Origin: Diprion similis
Taxonomy: Eukaryota > Arthropoda > Insecta > Hymenoptera > Diprionidae
NCBI RefSeq assembly: GCF_021155765.1
Contig: NC_060110.1
Coordinates: 11,221,501 to 11,285,500 of the forward strand
DNA: 64,000 nt
Reading direction: 5' to 3'
Every line of letters starts with the position of its first letter. Within the stretch, counting starts at the first letter, position 1. The translations under genes and the position numbers were made by a program. Below the pieces are notes generated by a model. It saw only the letters and a program-made list of their open reading frames with translations. It did no database searches and was not told the DNA's origin. Positions 12,001-25,482 of the stretch are shown here, piece after piece.

Positions 12001-15000
12001 AAAATCAGTTATACTGATACCTGCAGCCCTCCTGATACTGAGAGCAAGCGATTATCGTTGATTGATGAGGGGCTTGAATATCTCTAGCATGCTTGAAGCC
12101 GAGGGTAAACTCTAACTTGCAGGAAGGAAAGGCTTCCGCGTTCAATTACAAACCGTACACACCATGGGGTTTGTCCTAATTAACAATTACGGGGAAAACA
12201 AAATAGAGTGTTTTTCCAGAGTTTATGAAACGTCTTTCGGTAATACCTTTTGATACAGGAGCTCTGTTTCAGAATTTACGTACAGATCCATTTTTGGACC
12301 TCAGAAACTCTGGGGTATTAAATTAGGAAGAGAAAGTGTAATTCGAACTGTGTTTCTTATAGGTGTACGTGAAAATATCTGTGCAAGTATTAATTAAAGA
12401 TGTGACAATAAAGAGAAATTTCATCGATGTAAGAACCGACCAAAACGGGATGGCAGTGGAAAATTTTCATACTCCTTTAAATAAGGTATTTGATTAAGGA
12501 AAAATTGGACTCATCCGCCGATGTAATTCCTAAGCTTCTCACGTACAGCGAGGGAGAATTCTGGGCAGTATATATCGAGCAGTTTGCAGAGCGAGGGAAA
12601 TCCAACCCCCCAAGGTGCAACCAACTCAGAGACATATCGAGCGTTGCCCTCGCGAAAGGTAATGAGATGCACATTTTCCAGGGAGTATTGTCCGGCACCC
12701 TGGCGCCAACAAGACGTCCTGCACAATTCTCATCTGCTGGATGTTTGGCAAATTACATAGCATCCTGGCGTTGTAACGACCATCGTTCCGTGACGCTATG
12801 CCGGGAAACGTTAAGTAAAATTTGCGAGACGTCGGATCTTCGCGTACCTTACAATACCGTGTAACTGCCTACGATTTGTTTGTTGTTCTATTTCGTAATC
12901 CTAGTCATGTCAATATTGCCACTTGTTAGTCATGATCGAATATCGGTGCAATGTTGTGAAATTAAATATTCAATGTGATAAGAAAAATGTTTCGACGAAC
13001 TTGTAGTACATAGTCTTAAAATTAGTTGATTAAAGTGAGCTATCGTGAAGTGAAATCGAACAGATCCCTTGGATTTTTAACCGTTTTTGGATAATTTGAA
13101 AGTTGAAACGAAGCATAGATATCGAAACCTTTTTATATGATTCCAGTATTTTTTACTTAAAACTCCGTAGCTCACGAGTATAACGGTATAATAAATACTC
13201 AAGGTACGATTATTCTATTATGTTGATAAAAATAATATAGAGTATCGATTATTGGCCAACAATCTTAATTACCTCTGAGAAATTCAGGACAAGACTAATT
13301 GACTCTTGTGTTTACGTGATCAGTACCATACCAAAATGGAGTTTTACATTAAACCGAATTAGTTTGGATTTGTTCTCCGCCTTCTTGCAGGTGAGATGAA
13401 GAGACGATCGAGATCCTTGATTAAACGTATGCAAGTTTTTCTTCAATTTCTTGAAGGGAACATTCGAACTTAACGATTAAAGGTCAATTTGTCGAGTGAC
13501 ACTGATGAGAAGTAATAGTCTGACGCCGGTGTAGGTTTCCCGACAAGTATAATCCGCTTCAGACATTAATTAATCAGTTACAACGGGCAGTTGTAGCCTA
13601 GCTGTCTGGCTCTCGCGATGGACTGCCGTTCAGCTCTTTCTTTTTAGTCTGGCGAGTTAGGTTGAGTTATAATCAAGGAGGTACAACAAGTATTTCATGT
13701 TCGAGTCTGGTTTTTGAAAGCTGTTTTTAATAACTATAAGGAAATTCGTATTCTTGAAGCAATTGTCGTATCGATGATTCCCCGTCGTTTTATAACTTTC
13801 TTCAATAATTACGATAAAATTTTCCGAACAATGGAGAATAGCTCTTTCAAATTTAAAGAGATCTTTTCATAGAATCAAACTCGAATCTGTATTTTCTAGC
13901 GTGAAAATTGTGAATATTACATATCTAACTGAAAAAACGTTTCATGATTGGAAAAAACGAACGTTATTATCATTTATCGATTCGCTAAAAACTCGACAAT
14001 ATCGTCCACCATACTTTACGAAATTGATTTTTGGCGATATCAAAGTGATTTATTTCGGACACACATTTCTCGATTCAATGTCAAGTCAATTTGCACGATT
14101 TTCAACAAATCCGATATAAGAAATTTCTCTTTCATTTTCAATTTGTAATCGTAGATGTAGGGTGTATAAAATGCAGAAAAAGTTTCACTTCGTTCTGACT
14201 TCTTTTGCGAACAGGGCAAACCTCTGCGCCGATATACCGCAAGCCTCATCGATATTCCGGGTGAAAATCACGCAGTGATTGATCTACCCTTGACATTTGC
14301 GCCTCATAATTTCCCGATCATCCCTGACACGTATATGCGTGGGATATGGGATATTTATGGGCGACCTAAGCGGCAAAGCTGCCATATTATGGCTCAGAGT
14401 ATTTCTTCACCGCAGTTCTAGAATCGACGAGAATGAAACCTGCAGCGCAGCTATTGTAGTTTGCCTCACCCAGCTTAGCCTAATCTACTTAAACTTCGCT
14501 GGGATGTGTAAAAGCGCGAAAGTCGGAAAGTGGCGAGTGGAAACCGTGACAAAATTTTGCGGTAGGTATAGTGGATTAGCTAGTGGAAAGAAAACAACAT
14601 TCAGCTAGTCCGATTTATGGTGCGACTTCCAATCTCTTTCACGCTGGTTCAGGAAAACTCACTATTTACACTCCAACTTTCCACTTCTCGATGTACCCGA
14701 ACAACTTTCAGATGAAGAATAGCTAACCTCCCTGTACGTTGGAGAAAAATCGAATAATGTGGCAAGTATTAGAATTTTTATAACACCATTGCAAGCCATG
14801 ACGTAATAATTGCGAAACTTAAAGCTCAATTGTTTGCGAAGAAATAAATTATTTTTTACAGAAAGTAGAGTAAAGTGTAAAGCATTATTCTGAAGAAGAA
14901 GCAGGATTGTCTAGCCATATAAGTCATTCGTTGTAATCATCGACGAAGGGCCGGTCGAGTTACTAAATATTTTTCAGGAAGTTTGAAAATATTAAACAAG

Positions 15001-15751
15001 AATATTGTATCAACTAATATTTTTGAGATGATAATATAAATTCGATTAAAGTTGAACGAAAAAATTATCGAGGATAAATTCCCTCAGATTGACGACTCTG
15101 TGCAAATAGATTAACCGATATAAAATCGAAGACAATTTTCCATGAAAGAATCAGATGATAAAGCCCCTTCGCTCCTGGCGCTAGACCTAAAGGATTCATT
15201 TTCACATCTGATCGTTTATGATCGTAAAATTGATACTCAAATATTTCAAGATTAGAATTGATTGGTTTATTGTTGCAAAAAACAACCCTCCACCCCCTCC
15301 CACAGTTCTTGGGTTATGGATGAGCCTGCTAATAAAATTACCGAACCGGTTCAAAACCCGCAAATCCGTACCTGACAGGGACTACATGCCTAAATAGCGA
15401 GCCGCTGTAATTCGATTGCACAAACAAATTTCTCACACATCTCGCCCTTTTATGAATTCTCTATAGTTGATTACATCATATCACAAAGAAGTAAAAACAG
15501 GTAATTTTTGTTCGTCCCCCGGCGAAGAAGGCACACTTTGTTGAATACTACAGCACTTGATCAACTCATTGAGTCATTTCCCTGTCGCATTCAGCCTAAT
15601 CAATTCTGAAAATGACGTGAGCACTGCAGGCATAGATCTCATTGATTTAGACAGCAGCGAAAAAGTCGGTCTACGGTTACTAATTCTGCGGTCTAATCGA
15701 GGGCGTGTGATTCATAGTAAAGATGCTCCTCTTCTCCAGGTCCTCGGTTTT
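9023..15751. other. long gene-poor region
   Basis: No gene is supported. Open frames of about 100 to 125 codons exist on the plus strand at 12490-12864 and 14297-14608, but they lack recognisable domains, have no convincing splice partners, and their antisense strands are equally open. Poly-T and poly-A runs occur near 9430 and 10490. The 3' part (about 14900-15550) is AT-rich without structure that I could recognise. Confidence 0.5.
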
Positions 15752-17582
15752 CTATAACGAATTAATCCCCGTCTGTGGCATCGCGGCCGTTTTCACATCC
15801 GCACGATGGTCCGAAGCAGTCCCCCGAGAACCATCCGGAGCCCCGAAGACGAAGCTATGCTCGTATATTTTGAACCATGCCTCTTCGCCCATCCATCGCT
15901 TCTCCGTTGGCTCCCGTGAGTCGTCGTTAGTTTCCTCCTCTCCGTCAATTTCCCCCCGAACTGTTTTTCTCGTTGCCGTCACCCTCCGCTCGCTGTCTTC
16001 GTCCTGCACTTGAAGATCCGTATCGTCCTCGTCGATCCCTCGATCCTCGGCAATGTCCTCAGCCTTACGGACCATGTTCCGAACAACATCAACAACGCAT
16101 GGAAGAAGCGTATCCTCGTTCGTATCCGAGATCCGGGGACTGTTTTCACCCCAAAAGGTAAACGTCGTTCTTGTCTTTTCCGCGTCCAATCCATCAGTTA
16201 CGTGTTCGACGGATGATACCTGCAGAAGTGAATTTCCGTCCGGTCTGTGCATCGATATCTCGTCGACCACATCTTCGCCCAAAGACTCGGAATCACTTGC
16301 GACTTCATTGGGTTGATGAAAAGACTCACTGATATCGTGCCCTGATGCGAATGACGTTTGCAAGCCATGTTTGCAGGCAGTTGATACTTCTGCTAAACGA
16401 TGGGACCGCCGGCTGATGGACGAGAAGCTTACGCTGAGATTATCGTCGAAGGTAACATAGTTGCGAAATGAAATGCCTGGATATAGGCGGTCCCATTCGG
16501 GACAGGAGATGATCTCTGGCGTGTCGTTATCGCGTCTGATATTCGCGCGTCGAAAACTGGACAAGATAAATTCCTTCGAGACGCTCTCCCACGCATTTAC
16601 GATGTTGTCGATAGTGTCCGCGAAGGTCCAATTAAAATTGGACCCCATCGTCACCTTCCTCGCGGTGTAACTCTGGCGGTAGATCGTTTTGAAGCAGTGA
16701 AATATATTCGCCCTTAGCGGCTGCAAGTTTGGGGGAAACTCTTTTGGGAAGAAAATCAGGCTCACATTCGACAGGACAGTGTCCTTTAGAGCATGGACGC
16801 GACTCCTGCTCAGCAGCATTACAATCTTCCTGTTCGATCGCGCCATTTGGGCGTTTAAGTCTGTTATCCAGACTCTGAATACGTCTCGAGTGATCCACGC
16901 GTCCGGATTGAAAGAGTATTTGCATCTGTCGTAAGCCTGCACCTGAGTATCGAATTTTCCGCATATCAATGGCGGCAGTTTCTCGACCCCCGATGCGCTG
17001 CAGCAAAGCAATACGGTAACGCGATGTTCCCTGTCTTCTCCGTTTCTGCAAGTAACGCAACCGATCGCCTCTCCTGGTATCTTCTCTGGGGAAATATTAT
17101 GGTACATTCCGATCTCGTCAACCTGAAAGACGTCCTTGTACCGATACTGAGACATGTGGGGTCTCATCAGGTCGATCCACTCTCGATAGTCCTTGAAGAC
17201 CGGATCATGCAGAGTGGAAGCGATTGACGGTAAAAAACCGTACTTCTTTAGGAAGATCGTCACCCATCTTTTCGAAAATTTAACGTCTGTATTAAGAGAT
17301 TTTCAAATATGTTACGTTGTAAGCTTCAACCTTGTGAAATAGGCGACACCGTCGATATAAGCTGCAGATTGCATGCCGATATCACGGTGTGGAATTAGAA
17401 ATCGACTTACCTCCGAGGCCTAATTCGAGTGAGAGATCGACGGCTTTCCGTCCAACTATTTCCCTGTTCAACGGCTGATTGGTAGCGTGTTGTTCGCACG
17501 TCCATTGGAAGAGTTTTTTACGAAGGATCTCAATCTTAGTCTTATCATTAGTACTTCGAGGAGTTTTTCGCAGACTCATCAT
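15752..17582 (-). CDS. Tigger/pogo transposase-derived protein, catalytic triad lost
   Basis: Two exons, 17582-17411 and 17286-15752, join at phase 1 across a 124-base intron (donor GTAAGT, acceptor ACAG) into 568 residues with no stop. Residues about 16-75 form a CENP-B/Tc5-type helix-turn-helix (LFQW...RKAVDL...FSKRW). Residues about 105-265 match the DDE domain of Tigger elements: VDEIGMYHN (Asp114), a K/R-rich VTVLLCCSASG stretch, PLICGKF, AWITRDVF, and a final FK..YR. The second catalytic Asp of the LLDN.AH motif is Ser217, and the third, of LQPLDQG, is Arg249, so strand transfer should be impossible. About 300 residues follow, with a strongly acidic part (about 470-535) not usual for the transposase. 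An intact long frame plus lost chemistry suggests a host-recruited DNA-binding protein; a recently dead copy is the alternative. The first psq-like HTH seems absent or lies in an unseen upstream exon. Base composition is clearly more GC-rich than the flanks. Confidence 0.85.
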
Positions 17583-19253
17583 CGCGATCCCAGTGCCAAC
17601 GTGTCAGTGTTTGAACCTCGTGGGCAGTGTGAGAATCGCGGACGTTTTCCAAAAACGGGGTAGTAAAACTAAAAACTATGTAAAATATTGGTCAGAATAC
17701 ACGTCAGAAAAAAGAATGTGTCTGATAAGAAAAACACAAGCAAAATGATCTCGCGGTACTTATTGTTTTTCTTTCATCGCCTGATTTCACGTTGATACGT
17801 CGTTTGGATCGTTGCACCATATGTGGTTCGACTTTTGCATTGAGCAACATTCGCAAACTTATAAAAAGTAATGGGGATTTTTTACGGTGGAGAAGCTTGG
17901 TGGAAAAAACACAGCAATTATTTCTTTACTTTAAGTGTTTCTTGACGCTTTGCCGATTATCCTTATCTAATCGATTTCCGAGAATGAGCTTATTGCCCCA
18001 GTAAATGGAAATACATGAATGAAGTTTGATCCAAAAATAAAGTTGAATACCAAAGTTAGAGCAGGGATATCGTCTCATTCCTATCCCAACACCACGTAAA
18101 ACGTGACGACTTAAGACTAATCTTTGGAACAAGACTTGACTGCTAAAGCGGCTGGAGAGAGTTGGTAGAGTTGAGCCCTACGCAAAGTTACAATCCCATG
18201 ATCTGTGAATTATTAAGTCTTATTAGGTTGTCATCGACGAGGGATTGAAACGCTGAGATAAAACAATCGAGAAAGCTATTGACATTTTGTTACCAACTCA
18301 TCGAATATCGGTTAACTATTCAAGTTTTCCTTTTGAGATTTTGTGAGTCTATTATAATGAAATCAAACCAGAGGAAATCAATAGATTGGAAAACGAAACT
18401 ATAATCATAGTTGATTATAATAGTTGAAAATAATTACATGTGTGAATGCACGTAAACGATGAAATAAATTTTCGAAAAATTTGTAGAAAAACAAATTCGC
18501 ATTCGGTAATGTTTTCTTCAACTCTCTAGAATCGTTAAAGAAATTTCATTTGTAAAAAACGTGTTACATGCAGCAATGAAAATGCCATTACGATTTCCAT
18601 TCAAAATGTCTGCAGAACATTTGTTCATTGAGTGAACAATTTAGGTTCGCATCTAATACAACAGTTAGTATTTTCCTTGGCAATATTTGAAGTAACGTGT
18701 TGTCCCTACGCATGAACACAATGCTAATATCAAAAAATACACTGTCCGACAATTTTGGAAAATGGATTCAGAATTTTATTTGACGACTATAAATAAGGAA
18801 AAAAAATTTCACAGATGTTGAAGACGTCAATGTAAATTCGTCAAATATTTCTATACTAATCGGTTTCAAGGAGAAATGGAATCGTGGATATTGCAAGGAC
18901 TTCCTGCAGGATTTCTAAGCATATTAATAATATGTAGTGAAGTTTGAAGAATTACATGTGAGTAGGACGAGATTCAGCTATTGGTAATTGTACACTAATA
19001 TATATATAACATACTGCACATCCATCTGTTGATGACTATACACAGCATGAAAAAACTATGAATTGTCATTGTGATCATGATTGAGTCATGATAACACACA
19101 TAACTTGCCCAGAATAGCACGGATCAGGAAATAAACTTATCAAGTTGTCTGTAAAGTTGGTTCAGTGTGTAAAAAACTGTTCTGATCTGTCTATGTGAAT
19201 CTAAAGACGAATAAATCGGAAAACAATACAGTATTACATGAATACAAACTTCA
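17583..19253. other. intergenic, nothing recognised
   Basis: AT-rich sequence between the transposase-derived gene and the 3' end of thymidylate kinase. Short open frames at 17479-17748 and 17792-18004 show no domain and are treated as chance. It probably includes the 3' UTR of thymidylate kinase (minus strand) and the upstream region of the transposase-derived gene. Confidence 0.5.
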
Positions 19254-20697
19254 TCAAAGTGGCTTAGAATTGTAAAGCTCACCTAAAGGTTTATTTTTTA
19301 CCGTTTCTATCGTAGAAAGAGCCAGAGTCAACAGCTTTGCATGTACTTTATCGATATCATCATTACCATTGACGGTTACCCAGCTCTCGTCCATTAACTG
19401 ATGAAGATTAGACGAAATCTTTTGCTGCAGCTCAATACGTTCAAAACGCTCGCTTCCCCAGCCGGCACGTGATGCCTGTACATCCTCACTGACTTCGAGA
19501 AGAGCGACTAAATCGGGTTTTGGAAGCCCTCGGTCAGGTTCTTTGCACCAAGAGAGGTCTTTCCCTGTTGTTGCTGCAGTATAAGCAGCTCCAGAGCCAG
19601 CATACCTTCACCCAAGAATAGAATTGCTGGTTGTTTCATTCGTAAAATTAAAAGTGGTAAAACGTTTCACGTAGAAATTTTCCATCCATTCGCTTATGCA
19701 TACCTATCGACGATCAATGTGGTACCAGATAGAATGGCTTTCTTCATCTCTGTACAGTTTTCCCATCTATTTGATGAAAACAAGAGGTGAACAGTCTCTG
19801 CGGGAAGTTCCACTGCGTGTGACAGATATTTATCTATCATCTTACCAACTTCGGTTGTTCTGTCTGTGAAGGAATAACGATAGTGTGTAAAAACTATTTG
19901 CAATTTAGCAGTTTCCACAGCATGTAAACGAGGGGGGAGTTATTGTAATAATAAAGATCCTAAAATGCAACTGTACATTTGATGAATTGCCCAGTGTCAC
20001 AATATCAACGATGTGTAGGTAAAGGAAAGAAGAAAAAATGTGAATAATGTGTTTATGCGAGTATGACGTTTGTTGGTGGGAATATATAGTTTCTGACTCT
20101 AAACAAAAGTTGAGGAATTGCCAAAGAAACTTGTTCATCACCTACAATGTCAAACCTTTTAGTTTTACATTGATTTGATGTACATACAACATCTGATTAA
20201 ATTTCAGGTTGCAATCAAATGTGAAAAGACACGTCGAAATAATTTATAACATATCTTTAACTTTGGCTTTGTTATTGAAAATATGTGAATCGTAAATAAC
20301 AACAGAAGTCGTTAGTCAATCAATAGTTGAGGAGTACGAAAAATTGAAAATCGATATTGAAACAGTTATCATTGATCCGTACAAACATAAAGTTGACTTA
20401 TGACAATACAATATAGAAGTATTCAAACAAGAGAAGAGACACAAAAAATGTAAACAAACTTGTATAACTGATTTTCGAAAGAGGAGATAAATTCAAAACT
20501 ACAATATTAAGAATAGTTATTAACAAATATCACCCAGCGTAATGATCATTTGGGTAAAGTAACGTACCGGGAAATCTCCGGACTTCTGCCGATATCCCAC
20601 GTGCGGTCAACTCTGTGACCAATTTTTGGACTTGCGTGGATTTTCCAGCTCTGTCGCACCCTTCCAAGACCAACAACGCGCCACGCTTGATCGTCAT
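19254..20697 (-). CDS. DTYMK: thymidylate kinase (dTMP kinase)
   Basis: Phosphorylates dTMP to dTDP with ATP in the dTTP pathway. Exons 20697-20568, 19863-19704 and 19605-19254 join at phases 1 and 2 to 213 residues, the usual length of the eukaryotic enzyme. Visible motifs: P-loop [10 protein letters not shown] (about residues 12-21), the [16 protein letters not shown] segment formed exactly across the first intron, [10 protein letters not shown], the base-binding DRY motif at the end of exon 2 continuing into exon 3, [14 protein letters not shown], and the LID-type GWGSERFE. After DRYA the sequence reads GSGAAYTAA, where relatives usually have an aromatic residue before the Ser. The third exon uses an AAG acceptor. 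No other in-frame Met precedes the P-loop region except this one. Confidence 0.96.
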
Positions 20698-23600
20698 GAT
20701 TGTTGATACTTTGAAATGAATGTTGGATTATTTTAAATTATCGGCGATTGTTTTGACGAGAGTACCGGCAAAAAAGAGGACTAGACAACTGGAACAACTG
20801 AATGACTTCAGTGGCTCACTGGCAACACCGCACAGCCGCGCCATTGCCTTAATTAGTAAAGGCGCGTATATTTGAACGTTTTGAATTCGTTCACACGGTC
20901 AGAAATTCGTTTAAGTACCTTCCATTTGCATTATCGTATTCATTAGCATGAAGCAATATTTAATTTATCATTCTTAAGCTTTTTCAACTAATTACTATTC
21001 ATTATTCGAAATCTAGCTGTGAAGACTTTTGCATTTTTCTTTATGATAAAATAAGAATGTACAAAGGACGGATATTTCAGCCCAAACAAGTTTTTACAAA
21101 AATGGTTGTAGGAAATATAATAATCATCGATATTTGATATTCGTCGTGACAATTGTCGGCTTGTAGAAACAGGTGATTAAAACATTGAAATGTTTATTTT
21201 GCAACGTGAAAAAGACCAGAATAATAAGCCGAAAAAACTCTTTTATTCCGAAAACTACCGGATTCATTACCAGGAAAAATGCAAGTACATCGTTTAAACG
21301 CGCGTGACTAAGAAATTCCTCTTCGTAATAACTAAAACTAATATAAAGGACAAAAAATCGCTGATGAAATACAAACTTAGGAGTTACTTGAAATAATGTT
21401 ATTATTGTTTCATGGATCTGTTAAGACATAACTAGCATATTTAACCCATTCAAAATGTCAACGATTTTATAACTCGGATTTATATTTGCAAATTGCGTTG
21501 CTGTTAAGCTCAAACTGATGCTCTCCAAACCATCTGCCAAAAAGAACATCCCCGATCACCTAGATATCTGCAATTTGAATGAATATTCACTTTACATACT
21601 GCACTTGGTGCAATCCACAATCCAAGATAACACCAGTAATAAAATAAATGTAAAAAATATTATTCTTACGACTATATCAAAATGAAAGTACACATCTGTT
21701 CTATAATAGTTGTGCAAATTGTTTCTGCAGTTTTCATCACCGTTAGAGCAGATGAGCAAAGTTTCTACTATCTATAATATTAAGATATCAGCTCACATCA
21801 TTGAGAACTAAATATCATAGTTGTTTTGATAAAGTGTGAGGTGAGATCCTGTATCTTAAAAAATTCCCATATTTGTGTTATCTACAAGCAATGCTGCAAG
21901 ATATCGTATTGCACTGTAAAAATGTTTTAAAACTTGTAGCCGAAGATGATTGTATCCCTGATAAGGACTTGTGTGAGGAATTGCATGAATCGTAACGTGA
22001 AAGTCTCTTGCTTTGAAGTGAGTTTGATCGAGTTGGTCTGATTTATTCACTAAATCCCAAATGGAGGCTGTTTTACATTGTTTTATTATACCCACAGGTT
22101 TGCAATCCTGGATGCTTTTGTGCACAACACTACGTCGAGCTATACGAAAAGAAGCCTTGTATTCTTCAAAATCAGTGTTCCAATACTCGAGAATAAAGTT
22201 TTTCCACATATTAAGATAAACATTCACTCATAATTAACGTAATAATGCACTATTACGAAATCATTAGGTAGACAACCAGCTTGTATAGCATTCTTTAAAT
22301 ATATTGTTCCAAGCGATTATAAACCTTGTACTTTGTTATTCCTTTATGACCGTTCCATCAAAGGACAAACGAATAGGATTTATAGTATAAGAATGACAAT
22401 TAGACAACTGACCACGAGTCGTCTTATAGCTAGATAGCTCCACGCTTAGGTTTACGTTGCCTAAATTAAACCCTTGCAAATTACCCGTATCAACGACCTT
22501 GTTTACAACAATATTTACTAAAGACAATTCAGAACTGAACACAAATATGAGCTAGTTGATAACACGCATACTGTAAAAACCTGATGAAAGTTGCGTAGAT
22601 TTCGTAATACATTTTATTATCATTGTGGTAAATGACATTAATTATTATAATAATATATAATACACATTATCCGTATTACCCATAAACGCACATCAACTCT
22701 GGATGAATTGCAATATAATATAATATGTTACATCTCAAACCAAATCACTTCTCTTATCAATCTTACACATACGTAACATACAGCTCACATAATACTTCCG
22801 TTTCATAACAACATTGATACCATGTCAAGTCTGTCTTGATCGATAGCCTGTATATAAGACGAATTTTCAACGTACTTTCTAGTCGCTACACTCAAAGATA
22901 TGAATACATATCTTTGAACGAGCACAAACATGGGGAGCATTTTGTATCCAGCAATTAATAGACATATTCTCAACAACTCCTCAACTCACCAATAGTTTCG
23001 CGTGATTAGTATGAGCGAATTCGATGAATGCTCTGGTTGTAAAAAAATAAAATGTAACAAACGAACGAAATCGAATCAATTGTCATTATCCCCAAGTCAA
23101 AGCAATAGTGAAAATTTACAGCACGACATTCAGGAATGCATTTTATTCAAGTAGCTACAGGACTATTAATAATTTAACATCTATTTTTTGTACAAATTTG
23201 TCAACTTGTCTGCTGGAATTAAAATAAGTAATATTTGGGTCACTATTGAATGAAATAGTTCGACAGAAAAAGTAATACAGTTTTAGAGCTGCAGACTGCT
23301 AATTCTGATTATTTGGAATAACATGTAGTAACTCAAACACAAAAAGCATTTTTATATACGTATAAATTTGAATTAAATCAATGGTATGAATCGTAATGAA
23401 TCAATAAATAATCAAACAACGGTGACGCAACATGAAATCAAACATAGAAAACAAAGATTGAAATAATTTCGAAAGTTATGATATTTTCTTCCTTAAAATA
23501 TCACTACTTACTTTACTTGCAGGAAATGACTGTGAAGGTATTTTTAATTTAAACAGTAGCAGAGACGAAAAAAAATTCATTTCTAATTGATTATATTGGC

Positions 23601-25482
23601 TTGATATCCCATATTCAAGTAGTCAATATTCTACTGTTTATATCTTATTATGAAATAATCATTCACACTGCCTTTGCCATTAATAACTTTGGAATAACAT
23701 ACGTTTATGGTACTCTTTACGCTCCAATTTAGAACGAATTGTAACAATTATTTCTTCATCATTTTGGCAGAAGTTCACTTCAAAAATTACAACCAATTAC
23801 CTATTTACAATAAATATCACCTGCATCATAAAATTACAATTATTTCAACTTTCCAGTTCAACCATTTTGGAAAACATTATTCGACTGTTTGCAAATGAAT
23901 TTAAGACTTCAACAAAAGATTATTCATATAAATGAACAGTCTCGACAATCAGTCAAAAATCAAACTCACAATCAGTCGAGTTATAAGCTCCAACGGTGTG
24001 AGTATAGTATTGACTGCAAAGAAGCCAGTCATTTCACTTGCAGGAGTGCTAGGCCATCAATAATTGAGGCTCGATTCAAAATACGTACAAGTGCTGAAAT
24101 ATTCACTAATGACTATAGTGTATCATTGACAATAAAAAGTACCAAAAAATGAACTATTTCAGCATTGATACAATCTTAACAAGCATCATTAATGCACGCT
24201 GCTCATTTTTACAAATAATGTGATAAGGAAATGTACAGCTTTTAAAAAAAACACTGTGAACCAACTTGATACGACTGTACGTTACATAACTGCACGAGAG
24301 CACCACTGTAACAGCAAGAACAGTTCTTAGGTTTATTATTATCTATTCTTTCAATTAACAGAATTATTATTAGTCTACAGTAAGATTAATAATTTTTTAC
24401 TCACATTTTCTCTGAAAAAATTGTGCTACCAATTTAGTATCGAAATATTCGTACAGCTTGTGAAGCATATTCATAAGCTTGCGACAAGCAGGCTCATTCA
24501 ATATTGCCGTAAAAACAAAGGCTTCTGTCAACAAACTAATTGTGACAGTGGCTCGAAGCTTCTAAACAACGGTTTCAGTATTGATGTCGAAAATGTTTCT
24601 GGCGAAATTTAACAAATGAACCATTTGTATAAGCATACGACAAGATTAACATAACAAATTTTGATAAACTCTTCAATATCATTATTTAGATATTTATCAA
24701 TGTAAATGGAAATTAGTTTGAAACTACCATTCAATAAAGGACAATGATTTCAATTCCAGATAGGCAGAGATACCTAGATGAAGGGAATTATTGTTAAAAA
24801 TTCATCCGCCAATTTCTGTCTGAAACTATATAAGTTTATTAGTGTTTCTTTTATTTTCAGTATAGATTTTCCCCCTTGTCCAGTAATAATATTGTTCAAG
24901 ACTGTGTTATAAACTTACAAATACAATTTTGCAGTTCAGAATTTATGTACAAAAAGGCACCAAAAAGATTCTTATTTCACTCCTCAGTGCTTTGATTAAT
25001 GGAATCAAATTTCATCTAAATAAAAAAACCGATACCATTTAAACACACTTAATTGAATCCTTTACTCAAGAGTAGTCTAAAACTTGAAACCTAAATAAAC
25101 TAATTACACATTTGTAGCTGATAAAATAATAATTAGAAACGAAAGCAAATTTTTTAATTGAGCCATTTGCATCATATTCAGAGCAATCCATATTATAGAG
25201 CTTTCCTTTAAAAATTCATAACATTTTCCTACTTACAATTAGTAACTATGGAACTGAAAGCCCAACTGGTGGCCTAAAATCTATAGCCATTTCTCTGATC
25301 TTTTTACGTCAAGAACAACACTATATTTCCGCAAGAAAAGATGTAACTGGTTTGTTCCTTTTTCCAGCTAGTCATAGTATAACCACTTAATCATAAACAT
25401 GCTATACTCAACGCCCTGTTATTCAGTTCATCATGTGAATGTATAAAAACGTAATCCAAGCTACGCGACACGACTTGCAAAC
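20698..25482. other. AT-rich intergenic region between DTYMK and the Sec16 3' end
   Basis: The right part must include the Sec16 3' UTR (minus strand, downstream of 25483) and the left end the short 5' region of thymidylate kinase, which is GC-richer (about 20800-20860). A 123-codon minus-strand frame at 21856-22227 has no recognisable motif and no splice partner. Otherwise only AT-rich sequence and one clear inverted repeat (22892-22917) are seen. Confidence 0.5.
22892..22917. repeat. perfect 11-bp inverted repeat with 4-base loop
   Basis: TCAAAGATATG is followed by AATA and then its exact reverse complement. It could form a hairpin in RNA from either strand. It lies in sequence without genes, possibly downstream of Sec16. 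Confidence 0.85.

Noticed and set aside
15723-16670. Several plus-strand frames opposite the transposase-derived gene
   Set aside because: They are antisense shadows of a clearly recognisable minus-strand coding exon.
16632-17060. 142-codon minus-strand frame overlapping the DDE domain
   Set aside because: It is another frame of the same exon; the DDE motifs are in the 15752-17286 frame.
21856-22227. 123-codon minus-strand frame as a gene
   Set aside because: No recognisable motif, no partner exons and AT-rich codon use; not supported.
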